From Acidipila sp. (GTDB lineage: Bacteria; Acidobacteriota; Terriglobia; Acidiferrales; UBA7541), in NCBI GenBank assembly GCA_010365215.1, contig JAAFGT010000035.1, positions 1-38,652 of the forward strand: DNA of 38,652 bases, given 5' to 3'. Under the pieces are notes generated by a model. The model was not told the DNA's origin. It saw nothing but the letters and a program-made list of their open reading frames with translations, and ran no database searches. A program made the translations under genes and the position numbers. Positions 1 through 7,955 of the stretch are shown here, in pieces. The stretch's first letter is position 1. The number at the start of each line of letters is the position of its first letter.

Positions 1-555
1 CCGCCACACCGAATAAATCCTGAGCGCTCCGGGTTGCGCGCGATAATTCGCCAACGAGACGAATGCTCGGTAAAAATTTCCTTGCGGCTCCGCGCCCCCG
101 AAATACGCGTGGTTTTGGTCGGGAGCTGGAAACGGGTCGGTGGAATCGTTTTGATCCCAAATGTCCGCGAGATACTGATCGAGCGCGTACATCTTTCCGT
201 TCTGGGCAGTCACGTCAAAGGGGCGGAGATAGCTCAAAACAATGTAAAGAATCTGGTCCGGACCCACGGCAGTAAGGCACTTCTGAATCGGATTTTTCGT
301 CGTGGTTAAAAAGACCGACCAGGAAAGTAGAGTGGCCTTCTGCGGAGGGCTAATCGAGCACAGGTTGCTGCGGGGAATTCCGCGACTGGCCAGGTAGTGA
401 TTGGCCACATCCAGCGAGTCCGGACTGGTGGGGTCGTAAACCACCAGGACGCGCGAGGCCAGCGGGCTCTGCGCCGAGGCCTGCAGCGAGTAGCAAAAAC
501 ATAGGGATAGTAGGAAGAGCCAAATCAGTTTCTGGCGCTTGTCGAATGAATTCAT
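1..555 (-). CDS. TIGR03790 family secreted protein (3' end beyond window)
   Basis: Translating the minus strand from ATG 555-553 gives 185 codons that stay open to the window edge, so the C-terminus is missing. Residues 1-29 look like a signal peptide: a basic start, a hydrophobic core LIWLFLLSLCFCYSL, then an AxA site near QASAQS. The mature part begins with RVLVVYDPTSPDSLDVANHY and continues with an ASRGIP segment followed by a Cys. This is the typical opening of the TIGR03790 family, found mostly in Acidobacteria and related phyla and of unknown function. The protein is therefore probably exported. An extended -10 promoter lies just upstream and the gene diverges from nothing; rlmN lies behind it on the same strand. 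Family call is from remembered sequence style; function is unknown. Confidence 0.75.
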   Translation of the reverse strand, partial: MNSFDKRQKLIWLFLLSLCFCYSLQASAQSPLASRVLVVYDPTSPDSLDVANHYLASRGIPRSNLCSISPPQKATLLSWSVFLTTTKNPIQKCLTAVGPDQILYIVLSYLRPFDVTAQNGKMYALDQYLADIWDQNDSTDPFPAPDQNHAYFGGAEPQGNFYRAFVSLANYRAQPGALRIYSVWR

Positions 556-584
556 ACGCTGAAGGGCACCCCATTGCCGGGAAA

Positions 585-593
585 ATTATAGCA
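585..593 (-). promoter_or_regulatory. Extended -10 promoter for the TIGR03790 gene
   Basis: The minus strand reads TGCTATAAT, a perfect TATAAT with the TGn extension, 30 bases before the ATG at 555. No good -35 is visible at the usual distance, as expected for an extended -10 promoter. The same core recurs before gatB (36166) and, with one change, before the methionine gene (24480). Confidence 0.55.
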
Positions 594-623
594 TCGCACT
601 TTAAACTACCGCATTGGCCCGAG

Positions 624-1709
624 CTAGACAGAAATTTGTTGCCATGTTCCGGGCGAGGAAATGGATTCGACCAGGGCCAGTTGTCCGCAGGCGGCAAAAA
701 CGTCTTGCCCGCGGGAATAGCGCACAAAAACGGGAAGACCTTTTTCCGCCATTATGCGGCGAAAACCCTCGATCCGCTCCGCGGTGGGTTGCGCATACGG
801 CAGGGCGCCCGGATTCCACGGAATCAAGTTCACTTTCGCACGCAGCGGCGCGAGCAGACGCACCACGCGCCGGGCATCCTCGGTGGTGTCATTGAAACCG
901 CCGAGCAGGACGTACTCGAATGTGAGCTGCTCCCAGGGTCGCAGCGGATATCGGCGGCAAGCGTCGAGAAGTTTCTCCAGCGGATATTTTTTGTTGATGG
1001 GCATGATTTCGTCGCGCTGCGGATCGCTCGACGCATTCAGAGAGATCGCCAGCTTAGGCCGCCTCTTGGGAGGCTCGCCGGCGAGCCGGTCGATTCCTGG
1101 AACGATGCCGCTGGTGGAAAGCGTGACATGCTTGGGCGAAAGCCCCATGCCCTGAGGATCGAGCAGGATGCCCAGTGCAGCCATCACCCGTTCATAATTG
1201 AGCAGCGGCTCGCCCTGACCCATGAGCACTACGTTCGTCTGCGGTGTCAACCGTTGGTGATTTTCGACGAGTGCCAGCAGGATCTGGCCAACGATTTCGC
1301 CGGCGGTCAGATTCCGGATCAAGCCGAGTGTAGCGGTCAAACAGAAATGGCAATCCACCGCGCAGCCCGCCTGCGTGGAGATGCAGATGGTCTGGCGCTT
1401 TTCTGACGGCATGAAGACGGTCTCGATCGTCGCAGCGCGCTCGCCTTCCCGTTCTTCCAGCGGAACCAGGTAACGAATCGAGCCGTCGGCGGAAGCATAG
1501 CTCCGTGCGATTTTTGGCAGGGCCAGGGATGCTTGCTCTTTTAGACGCTCGCGCACAGCCTGCGGCAGGCTGGTCATAGCCGCGGGATCGAAAAGCCTCT
1601 GCGCATATAGGGCTTGATACAGCTGCCCGCCACGATAGGCCGGCTCGCCGCACGAGACCATCCATTCGCGCAGTTCATCGAGCGATTTTCCAAGAAGTTC
1701 GACGCGCAC
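624..1709 (-). CDS. rlmN: 23S rRNA (adenine2503-C2)/tRNA (adenine37-C2) methyltransferase RlmN
   Basis: Radical SAM methyltransferase that makes 2-methyladenosine in 23S rRNA and some tRNAs. The 361-residue protein carries the CX3CX2C cluster motif as C116, C120, C123 inside TICISTQAGCAVDCHFC. A GQGEPLLNY segment follows, and the C-terminal conserved cysteine (C341, in GQDVFAACGQL) is present; in the family this Cys forms the covalent RNA adduct. The open frame extends to an ATG at 1847, but the conserved N-terminus (ELLGKSLDELREWM) begins right after GTG 1709. That GTG has an AAAGGA element five bases upstream, so I prefer it over the ATG. With that start there is room for the divergent promoter of the dioxygenase gene. 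Length is slightly shorter than the E. coli protein (about 384). Confidence 0.93.
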   Translation of the reverse strand: MRVELLGKSLDELREWMVSCGEPAYRGGQLYQALYAQRLFDPAAMTSLPQAVRERLKEQASLALPKIARSYASADGSIRYLVPLEEREGERAATIETVFMPSEKRQTICISTQAGCAVDCHFCLTATLGLIRNLTAGEIVGQILLALVENHQRLTPQTNVVLMGQGEPLLNYERVMAALGILLDPQGMGLSPKHVTLSTSGIVPGIDRLAGEPPKRRPKLAISLNASSDPQRDEIMPINKKYPLEKLLDACRRYPLRPWEQLTFEYVLLGGFNDTTEDARRVVRLLAPLRAKVNLIPWNPGALPYAQPTAERIEGFRRIMAEKGLPVFVRYSRGQDVFAACGQLALVESISSPGTWQQISV

Positions 1710-1783
1710 TCGCTTCCTTTGGTGTGGCGGTAGCTCCAGTTTAGCACGCGGCTTCCCCACTCCCCGCTCTGACCAGATTGCGG

Positions 1784-1812
1784 TTGCGCCACTCGCGCGG
1801 CAGCGATATTCT
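1784..1812 (+). promoter_or_regulatory. Likely sigma70-type promoter for the cysteine dioxygenase gene
   Basis: TTGCGC (1784-1789) and TATTCT (1807-1812) are separated by exactly 17 bases. The predicted start of transcription lies about 20 bases before the ATG at 1842, and GGAG at 1831-1834 supplies the ribosome binding site. Confidence 0.45.
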
Positions 1813-1841
1813 CGAAGCACATTATCGGGTGGAGAAAAACC

Positions 1842-2420
1842 ATGCATGAGCTGGTTATTAAAGACTGGGTGAAGAAATTATCCATGGTGGAAAAGCCGCA
1901 GTTCACGCTGGCCAACGTGCTTGCTTTTACGCAGACGTGGAGCGTGAATGCGGAGTCACTGGCGCCCTACCTGAACTGGTCGATGGGCGGCTACACGCGC
2001 AACCTAATTTTTAAGTCTGACCTGTTCGAGGTGCTGGCGATCTGCTGGGAGACCGGCCAGTTCAGCCAGGTGCATAATCACCGCGACCAGTATTGCTGGA
2101 TGGCCGTGCCGGTCGGAAAGCTGCGCGTGCAGAATTTCCGCGTTTCCGAGCGCAACGCGCTGCAAGGCAAGTGCAACATTGTTGCCGCCGACCACTACGA
2201 CATGGACGCCGAACATCCCGCCGCGGTTGCTCCCGATGCGCCGGTGCACCAGGTGCTGAATCTGCCGGTCTTCGGCCAGCGGGCGGTGAGCTTGCACATC
2301 TATTCGCGCCCTTACGATAGTTGCGAAGTCTATATCCCCGAGAAAGGCACCTACCGCGACGTCCCGCTGCACTACACCAGCGAGTACGGCAAGCTGTCCA
2401 CGGAAGAAAAACTGGTCTAA
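1842..2420 (+). CDS. cdo: Cysteine dioxygenase (type I), mammalian-type active site
   Basis: Cupin-fold non-haem iron enzyme that oxidises L-cysteine to cysteine sulfinate. In the 192-residue protein the three iron-ligand histidines are H78 and H80 (in QVHNHRDQYC) and H136 (in PVHQVLN). The substrate-carboxylate arginine matches R53 in GYTRN. The Ser-His-Tyr triad is S150-H152-Y154 in VSLHIYSRP. C85 sits five residues after H80, where mammalian enzymes have the Cys that crosslinks to the active-site Tyr; most bacterial homologues have Gly there. The R53 and Cys features favour cysteine rather than 3-mercaptopropionate as substrate. The gene is divergent from rlmN, with GGAG seven bases before the ATG. 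Cystathionine beta-synthase is encoded 10 kb away, so cysteine formation and removal are both present. Confidence 0.92.
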   Translation: MHELVIKDWVKKLSMVEKPQFTLANVLAFTQTWSVNAESLAPYLNWSMGGYTRNLIFKSDLFEVLAICWETGQFSQVHNHRDQYCWMAVPVGKLRVQNFRVSERNALQGKCNIVAADHYDMDAEHPAAVAPDAPVHQVLNLPVFGQRAVSLHIYSRPYDSCEVYIPEKGTYRDVPLHYTSEYGKLSTEEKLV

Positions 2421-2431
2421 CTTCCGAACGG

Positions 2432-3367
2432 CTATCGATCCGGAACGAATTCGCGCACGAAGCGGCGCATGTGCAGGAATACGACCAGCGTTTCCAGCGC
2501 GAACATGGCCAGCAAGAATCCCGCCACAGCCATCGCGTCACCGGCAGTGGTTCGGTTGGGCCCAATCGGGGGTGGAATTATTCCTAACGCAATACACACC
2601 CACGATCCAATCTCGAAAATAAGAACCAGCTCCACCAGCCCAAAGAGAATCGCAAACCCTTTCCATCCCACGTAATAATATCCGCCACCCGGAATCAAGA
2701 TGCTCCGCCACAACAACGCTTTCTCTGTTTTGAAATCCTGCTGGCATTGCGGGCAGCGGTAGACACGCGGGGCCAGGGGGGTTACGCATTCCGGACAATG
2801 AGAGATCATTTGCTGCGCCGCGCTGGCTTCGGTTGCCGCCACCGGCAAGAGAGCCGCGACCAGCGACCGAATCTTCTTGGCGTCGGTTCCATTGATTCTC
2901 ATATACGTTTCTTTGCGCCCGTTGCGATACTTCGAGCGCAGGGTCCGTGACAAGAAGCCTTTGCATTTGGCTTCGGCGATATCGCCCCAGAGAACAGAAT
3001 GGAGGGTTCCCCTCCACACCCACCCGCGCATGCCTTTACCCTTAACGCCAAACCGGATGATCCGGCGATTGGTGAAAACGAGCACCGTGCCATACATGTG
3101 GTAAGCCTGCCAACCGAGGGTGAACTGCTCGAAAAAGCTAAGCGGCGCCACGGCGCGGGCGATGTAGAGGACGGCTTCCTGAGGCTCCAGTAACTTGCCA
3201 AGAATATCCTGAAGGTTGTCGAGGGCCTGCTCGGCGCGGTTTCGCGCGGCGCTTTTGTCTTCTCCTTTGGGGCCGGTGAAGAGGACATCTTCGCGCACTC
3301 GCACGGGGCCGCGAATAGCTGTACGCGGAAATTGATCTGGATAAACCGCGAGATCGGCGGAGGGCAT
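2432..3367 (-). CDS. PH-like/zinc-ribbon membrane protein, function unknown
   Basis: A 311-residue protein of mixed architecture. Residues about 65-170 contain an LYIARAVAP stretch, then GTVLVFTNRRIIRFGV, which resembles bacterial PH-like (YvbH/bPH) domains that start with a strand-rich VLTNRRI segment. Residues 191-208 form a zinc ribbon with two CPxC knuckles (C191/C194 and C205/C208). Two or three transmembrane segments follow, about 222-265 and 278-300, and the tail is basic. It starts at ATG 3367 and runs convergently into the dioxygenase gene, with an 11-base gap. I do not recognise a named family. A cytoplasmic PH/ribbon head on a membrane anchor is the most that can be said. Confidence 0.7.
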   Translation of the reverse strand: MPSADLAVYPDQFPRTAIRGPVRVREDVLFTGPKGEDKSAARNRAEQALDNLQDILGKLLEPQEAVLYIARAVAPLSFFEQFTLGWQAYHMYGTVLVFTNRRIIRFGVKGKGMRGWVWRGTLHSVLWGDIAEAKCKGFLSRTLRSKYRNGRKETYMRINGTDAKKIRSLVAALLPVAATEASAAQQMISHCPECVTPLAPRVYRCPQCQQDFKTEKALLWRSILIPGGGYYYVGWKGFAILFGLVELVLIFEIGSWVCIALGIIPPPIGPNRTTAGDAMAVAGFLLAMFALETLVVFLHMRRFVREFVPDR

Positions 3368-3544
3368 GCAGAGTCTCCTGGACGGAACGCGCTGCTGGGC
3401 GCGCGAATTGCCGGTAATCTATTGGATAACACTCGATATGTCAATCGAAGGCGTGTGAAGAAACCGGGCGAACCTTCCAGCACGAAAGAAACTACATCCT
3501 CGCGGAGGGTTGCAGGTTTGCCGCCAGCGGCGTTTAATAGAACT

Positions 3545-4822
3545 ATGGCCAGCGAGATTCGCAATATTCGCCGCGAAGTACTGCCCAACGGCATGGTGGT
3601 GATCACCGAAAGGATGGAGCACGTGCGCTCGGTTTCCGTGGGCGTGTGGATCGGCACAGGCTCGCGGCAGGAATCGCCGGAGCTCAACGGCGTTTCGCAT
3701 TTCATCGAACACATGGTTTTCAAGGGTACGGAGCGGCGCTCCGCCGAGGAGATTGCCAGGTCGGTGGACCGCGTGGGCGGCATGCTCGACGCCTTCACCA
3801 CCAAGGAGATGATCTCCTTCAACGCCAAGGTGCTGGACGAGCACGTACCCGTGGCTTTGGATGTGATTTCCGACCTGGTGCTGCGTCCGCGATTCGACAG
3901 CGAAGACATTGAGAAAGAGAAATCCGTGGTACTCGAAGAGATCAAGATGGAGCAGGACAACCCCGAGTATCTGGTCTTTGAGATCTTCACTCAGAATTTC
4001 TGGCGGGAGCATCCGCTAGGCAAGCCCATTCTGGGCACGCCCGAGACGGTGGCGAGCTTCGCGCGCGCCACGCTGCTGGACTGCTTTCATTCCTGGTACG
4101 CACCGCACAATATGCTGATCACCGCGGCGGGACACCTGGAGCATGAAAAAATGGTGGAGCTGGTGGCGGCGCATTTTTCGGCGCTGCGGCCGGCGGGACA
4201 TTTGCCCCAGCTCACGCCGCCGCACCCCTCCGCGCAACTGACCACGCGATCGAAAAGCGAACTCGAGCAGGTGCATATCTGCGTGGGAGTTCCCGGGTAC
4301 CCGGCCACCGATGAGCGGCGCTATGCTCTGGCCGTGCTGAACAACATCCTGGGCGGCGGAATGTCTTCCAGGCTGTTCCAGAACATCCGCGAGAAGCAGG
4401 GCCTGGCTTATTCCGTTTACAGCGACCTCAGCCTCTACCGCGATGCCGGCCTGATGAACGTGTATGCGGGGACGTCCCTGGAAAATTCGGGGAAAGTGCT
4501 GCGCGTGATCACCAGCGAGTTCCGCAACATGAAGGAAAAACTGGTCACCGAGGAAGAGCTGCGCAGGGCCAAAGACCACCTGAAAGGCTCGATGATGCTG
4601 GCGCTCGAATCCACCAGCGCGCGCATGTCCAACCTGGCCCGGCAGGAGATGTATTTCCAGCGTTTCTTCACGCTCGACGAGCTGATCGAATCGGTGGAAC
4701 AGGTCACCCGCGAACAGCTGCAGGAGATCGCGCGCGACTTCTTTCGCCCGGAACAGATTGCCGTGACCGTGCTGGGCAACCTCAACGGCTTCAAAATTAC
4801 CCGCGAACAGCTGGCCTGCTAG
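3545..4822 (+). CDS. M16 family zinc metallopeptidase (PqqL/mitochondrial processing peptidase-like)
   Basis: A 425-residue zinc protease of the pitrilysin/MPP type. The inverted zinc motif HFIEH is at residues 52-56. The third ligand is expected 76 residues later, and E132 is there (in VVLEEIKMEQD). The C-terminal half holds the usual R/Y region GGGMSSRLFQNIREKQGLAYSV. No signal peptide is seen after the chosen start, ATG 3545. The frame is open upstream to 3332, but that extension is basic and unlike the family, whereas the family begins close to the LPNGMVVITE strand found here. M16 single-domain proteins of this size usually act as dimers on peptides in the cytoplasm or periplasm. A terminator hairpin overlaps its stop codon. 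Confidence 0.93.
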   Translation: MASEIRNIRREVLPNGMVVITERMEHVRSVSVGVWIGTGSRQESPELNGVSHFIEHMVFKGTERRSAEEIARSVDRVGGMLDAFTTKEMISFNAKVLDEHVPVALDVISDLVLRPRFDSEDIEKEKSVVLEEIKMEQDNPEYLVFEIFTQNFWREHPLGKPILGTPETVASFARATLLDCFHSWYAPHNMLITAAGHLEHEKMVELVAAHFSALRPAGHLPQLTPPHPSAQLTTRSKSELEQVHICVGVPGYPATDERRYALAVLNNILGGGMSSRLFQNIREKQGLAYSVYSDLSLYRDAGLMNVYAGTSLENSGKVLRVITSEFRNMKEKLVTEEELRRAKDHLKGSMMLALESTSARMSNLARQEMYFQRFFTLDELIESVEQVTREQLQEIARDFFRPEQIAVTVLGNLNGFKITREQLAC

Positions 4823-4841
4823 GGCGCGGCAGGTTTTTTTT
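4815..4841 (+). terminator. Rho-independent terminator after the M16 protease gene
   Basis: CCTGC (4815-4819) can pair with GCAGG (4829-4833) around a nine-base loop and is followed directly by eight T (4834-4841). The hairpin overlaps the TAG stop at 4820. The stem is short, so strength is uncertain. Confidence 0.5.
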
Positions 4842-4942
4842 GCAAACGATTGCGTTTCAGCGGTTGACGCGGCCTCCGCGCTTTGCCATCATTTGTACAT
4901 TCCGCGTGAGGGGTCCGCTTACGGCGGACGGGGGAGACAGCT

Positions 4943-5752
4943 ATTTCGCTTCGGGTTCTGGTTCTCGGCTCGGGCAGCTCGGGAAATTCGACGCTGGTCG
5001 AATCCTCTACGACGCGCGTGCTGGTGGATGCCGGGCTGAACCGCAAAGAAACGCTGCGCCGGCTGGCCGCTCTGGGAGCGTCCGTCGATCGCGTGGACGC
5101 CATCCTTATCTCCCACGAGCATAGCGACCATATCACCGGCCTGCCCGGTCTCAGCCGCCAGTGGCGTGCGCCGGTATTTTTAACGCCGCAAACCCGCGCC
5201 GGCCTGGTGGCCGGACTTGCCGAAGGCGTTGCGGAAAAACTGGGCCGGGTGGAAACCATTCACGCCGGGCAGCGCTTCATGATTGGCGATATCGAGATCT
5301 GCGCCTTCTCCATCCCCCACGATGCCGCCGACCCGGTGGGCTATAGCCTGCGCGTAAACGGCAGCAAAGTGGCCATCGTCACCGACCTGGGCTTTCTGCC
5401 CGCGCACGTCCAACAGCATTTGCGCGAAGCCGATTGCCTGATCCTGGAATCGAATCACGACGTGGAAATGCTGAAAGTGGGTCCTTACCCCTGGCACATC
5501 AAGCAGCGCGTGATGAGCCGCACCGGGCATCTATCGAATCACACGGTGGGAGAGTTTCTATCGGATGGCGAAGCGTTCGACGCGCGGGCGCGATGGCTGG
5601 TGCTGGCGCATCTTTCGGAGAATAACAACAACCCTCACGTCGCGCGGCTGTGCGCGGAACAGGCGCTGTGCCGGCGGCCGGTAGAGTGCGCGTTCCGCGG
5701 CGAAGTGCAAATCGCTACGCAGCTCACGCCGCTCGGCCCCTTCGATCTGTAG
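4943..5752 (+). CDS. MBL-fold metallohydrolase (WalJ/YycJ, PhnP-like), probable ATT start
   Basis: Metallo-beta-lactamase-fold hydrolase, 269 residues. The metal motif HxHxDH is SHEHSDH (H58, H60, D62, H63), with further His ligands in SIPHDA and SNHDVEM contexts. The family N-terminus is a strand followed by GSGSSGNS, and here SLRVLVLGSGSSGNSTLVE is encoded from 4946. No ATG, GTG or TTG exists between the in-frame TGA at 4907 and that strand. The only suitably placed codon is ATT at 4943, six bases after a strong GGGGGAG (4930-4936). The first usual start codon, GTG 5018, would remove the conserved strand and glycine loop. I therefore choose ATT. The family acts on cyclic nucleotide or nucleic acid phosphodiesters; the substrate here is unknown. 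A possible promoter (TTGACG at 4864) lies upstream. Confidence 0.85.
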   Translation: MSLRVLVLGSGSSGNSTLVESSTTRVLVDAGLNRKETLRRLAALGASVDRVDAILISHEHSDHITGLPGLSRQWRAPVFLTPQTRAGLVAGLAEGVAEKLGRVETIHAGQRFMIGDIEICAFSIPHDAADPVGYSLRVNGSKVAIVTDLGFLPAHVQQHLREADCLILESNHDVEMLKVGPYPWHIKQRVMSRTGHLSNHTVGEFLSDGEAFDARARWLVLAHLSENNNNPHVARLCAEQALCRRPVECAFRGEVQIATQLTPLGPFDL

Positions 5753-5821
5753 CGGCATGCGCTGTCGAAATTCGAGTACGGATACCAGTCCTACAAGCTC
5801 CAAATCCGTAAGGAGTAGAAC

Positions 5822-7120
5822 TTGATTCCACGCTATACGCGGCCGGAGATGGCCCGCCTGTGGAGCGACGAAAACCGCTTCGCCAAGTGGCTGGAGGTGG
5901 AGGTGGCCGCGAGCGAGACGCTCGCCGATGCGGGCATCGTACCTCGCGAGGCAGCCGCGGCGATCAAAGAAAAATCGCGCATCCACGTGGCGCGCATCCA
6001 GGAGATTGAAGCCAAAGTACGCCACGACGTGATCGCCTTTACCGTGGCGGTGGGGGAATCTATTGGCGCTCCGGAGCAGGCACGCTGGCTGCACTACGGT
6101 CTGACCTCGAACGACGTGGTGGATACGGCGCAAGCTCTGGTGCTGCGCGAAGCTTCCCGACAGATCGAGCAGGGCCTGGTTGCGTTTGGGGAGGCGCTGC
6201 GGCGGCGCGCATTCGAATTCAAAGACACGCCGCAGATCGGCCGCACGCACGGCATACATGCCGAGCCCATCACGTTTGGCTTGAAAGTGGCCATATGGTT
6301 TGCGGAAAATCGCCGGCATCTCGAGCGGTTCCAGGCAGCGGCGGCGCAAATGGCGGTAGGAAAGATTTCCGGAGCAGTGGGCACCTGCGCGCATCTGGGC
6401 CCGGAAATTGAAGAGAAAATCTGCGCGCGCCTGGGACTCGCGGTGGCTCCGGTATCTTCCCAGGTATTGCAGCGCGACCGTCACGCGCACTACGTGGCTA
6501 CGCTTGCGGGTATTGCCGCCTCGCTCGAAAAAGTCGCGCTGGAGATTCGCCATCTGCAGCGGACGGAAGTGCGCGAAGCCGAAGAGCCATTTGCAAAAGG
6601 GCAGCGCGGCAGCTCGGCCATGCCGCACAAGCGCAACCCGGTAAGCTGCGAACAGGTATGCGGACTAGCGCGGCTGGTGCGCGCCAACGCGCACGCGGCA
6701 TTTGAAAACGTGGCGCTGTGGCACGAGCGCGACATTTCCCACAGCTCCGTGGAGCGCGTCATCCTGCCGGATTCGACCATCCTGGTGGATTATCTGTTGG
6801 CGCGCATGACCGACATCGTCACCCACTTGCGGGTTTTCCCCGAGCGCATGCAGCGCAATCTCGACGCCACGCAAGGACTAATATTCTCCGGGCAACTCCT
6901 GCAAGACCTGGTGGAGCATGGCGCGCCGCGCGAGGAGGCCTACGCGTGGGTGCAGGAAAACGCCATGGCCGCATGGGAGTCGGGAGGAAGTTTTCGCGAG
7001 CGCATCGCCACCGATTCCCGCATCGGTAAATTTCTTGACGCCACCGCGCTCGCCCATACCTTCGACGTTCGCCGCCAGCTCCGCTACGTCGATACGCTAT
7101 TCGCCCGAGTGTTCAGATAA
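5822..7120 (+). CDS. purB: Adenylosuccinate lyase PurB
   Basis: Fumarase/aspartase-superfamily lyase that removes fumarate from SAICAR and from adenylosuccinate in purine synthesis. The 432-residue protein has the TSND segment (residues 95-98), the RTHG catalytic-His region (141-144) and the superfamily signature GSSAMPHKRNP (263-273). Length and order match bacterial PurB. The start is TTG 5822, supported by AAGGAG (5810-5815) six bases upstream and by the family-like opening IPRYTRPEM. The gene lies 69 bases after the MBL-fold gene on the same strand and may be co-transcribed. Confidence 0.96.
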   Translation: MIPRYTRPEMARLWSDENRFAKWLEVEVAASETLADAGIVPREAAAAIKEKSRIHVARIQEIEAKVRHDVIAFTVAVGESIGAPEQARWLHYGLTSNDVVDTAQALVLREASRQIEQGLVAFGEALRRRAFEFKDTPQIGRTHGIHAEPITFGLKVAIWFAENRRHLERFQAAAAQMAVGKISGAVGTCAHLGPEIEEKICARLGLAVAPVSSQVLQRDRHAHYVATLAGIAASLEKVALEIRHLQRTEVREAEEPFAKGQRGSSAMPHKRNPVSCEQVCGLARLVRANAHAAFENVALWHERDISHSSVERVILPDSTILVDYLLARMTDIVTHLRVFPERMQRNLDATQGLIFSGQLLQDLVEHGAPREEAYAWVQENAMAAWESGGSFRERIATDSRIGKFLDATALAHTFDVRRQLRYVDTLFARVFR

Positions 7121-7170
7121 ACACCGCGCCACTCATCCTCGCAGGCGATTCCGCCGATGAGTCTAGTACC

Positions 7171-7944
7171 ATGGCAGAAGAGGCGATTCGTGTGCGGCTG
7201 CGAGTTCTGATTGTTGACGATGAGCCCGCGGTGTGTGAAGTGATCCAGGCGGTGCTGGTTTCGGCGGGGCTTGATGCCGTGAGCGAAACGGTGAGTTCGC
7301 GCGCCGCGGACACGCTCAAAAAAAGCAAGTTTGACGCTATTTTTCTGGATGTGCGCATGCCCCCGCCCGATGGCGTAGAGCTGGCGCGGCAGATTCGCAC
7401 CGAAGGCCTGAACCGGCGGACGCCCATCATCATGGTGACCGGCGACGAGCAAAGAGAGACACTGGCGCGCGGATTCGAAGCCGGCGCGAATTTCTTCCTC
7501 TTTAAACCAATCGACAAGACCCGGCTGCTGCGCGTAGTGCGCGCGGCGCGCGGACCGATCCAGCACGAGCGGCGTCGATTCCAGCGCGTGCCGGTGGTCT
7601 GCCCTGTCAAGCTGGAATCGGATGGCCGTACCATCAGCGGAACCACGGTGGACGTCAGCCTCAACGGCATCCTGGTGGAGGCGGGGAGCGTGTTCGCTCA
7701 GGGATCGCGCGTGGAAATCAAACTCGACCTGCAGCCAGCGCCCACTCCGGGATCCACGCCAAAGCCGGGAACGCCAGGCTGGAAGCCTCCGAAACCTACC
7801 AAGCCCATCGAAGCGCTGGGCCGGGTGATGCGCGCCGGCCCGGAAAGCCGCATGGGAATTCAGATTGAGACCATCAGCGCGGTGGAAAGCCAGCGCCTGC
7901 AGGATTTTCTGCTGCCGCTGATTCTGAAAGCATCCCCGGAGTAA
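7171..7944 (+). CDS. Response regulator with REC receiver and C-terminal PilZ domain
   Basis: A 257-residue two-domain signalling protein. The receiver domain (about 8-125) has the acidic pocket D16/D17, the phospho-acceptor D60 (IFLDVRMP), T90 (VTGD) and K112 (FKPI). The PilZ domain (about 133-255) has the c-di-GMP motif pair RxxxR (R135-R139) and DxSxxG (D161-G166), so it should bind c-di-GMP. A proline-rich stretch of about 24 residues (189-212) interrupts the PilZ strands. No DNA-binding domain is present, so output is probably through protein contact, for example with the exopolysaccharide synthase encoded at 14 kb, which also has a PilZ domain. That link is inference. It follows purB by 50 bases. 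Confidence 0.9.
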   Translation: MAEEAIRVRLRVLIVDDEPAVCEVIQAVLVSAGLDAVSETVSSRAADTLKKSKFDAIFLDVRMPPPDGVELARQIRTEGLNRRTPIIMVTGDEQRETLARGFEAGANFFLFKPIDKTRLLRVVRAARGPIQHERRRFQRVPVVCPVKLESDGRTISGTTVDVSLNGILVEAGSVFAQGSRVEIKLDLQPAPTPGSTPKPGTPGWKPPKPTKPIEALGRVMRAGPESRMGIQIETISAVESQRLQDFLLPLILKASPE

Positions 7945-7955
7945 ACGCGTAGAAT

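Noticed and set aside
5757-5825. Short open frames (22 and about 18 codons) just before purB
   Set aside because: One has a normal ATG but odd composition; the other has only CTG as a start. Neither has a ribosome binding site of its own, and leader function is unsupported.
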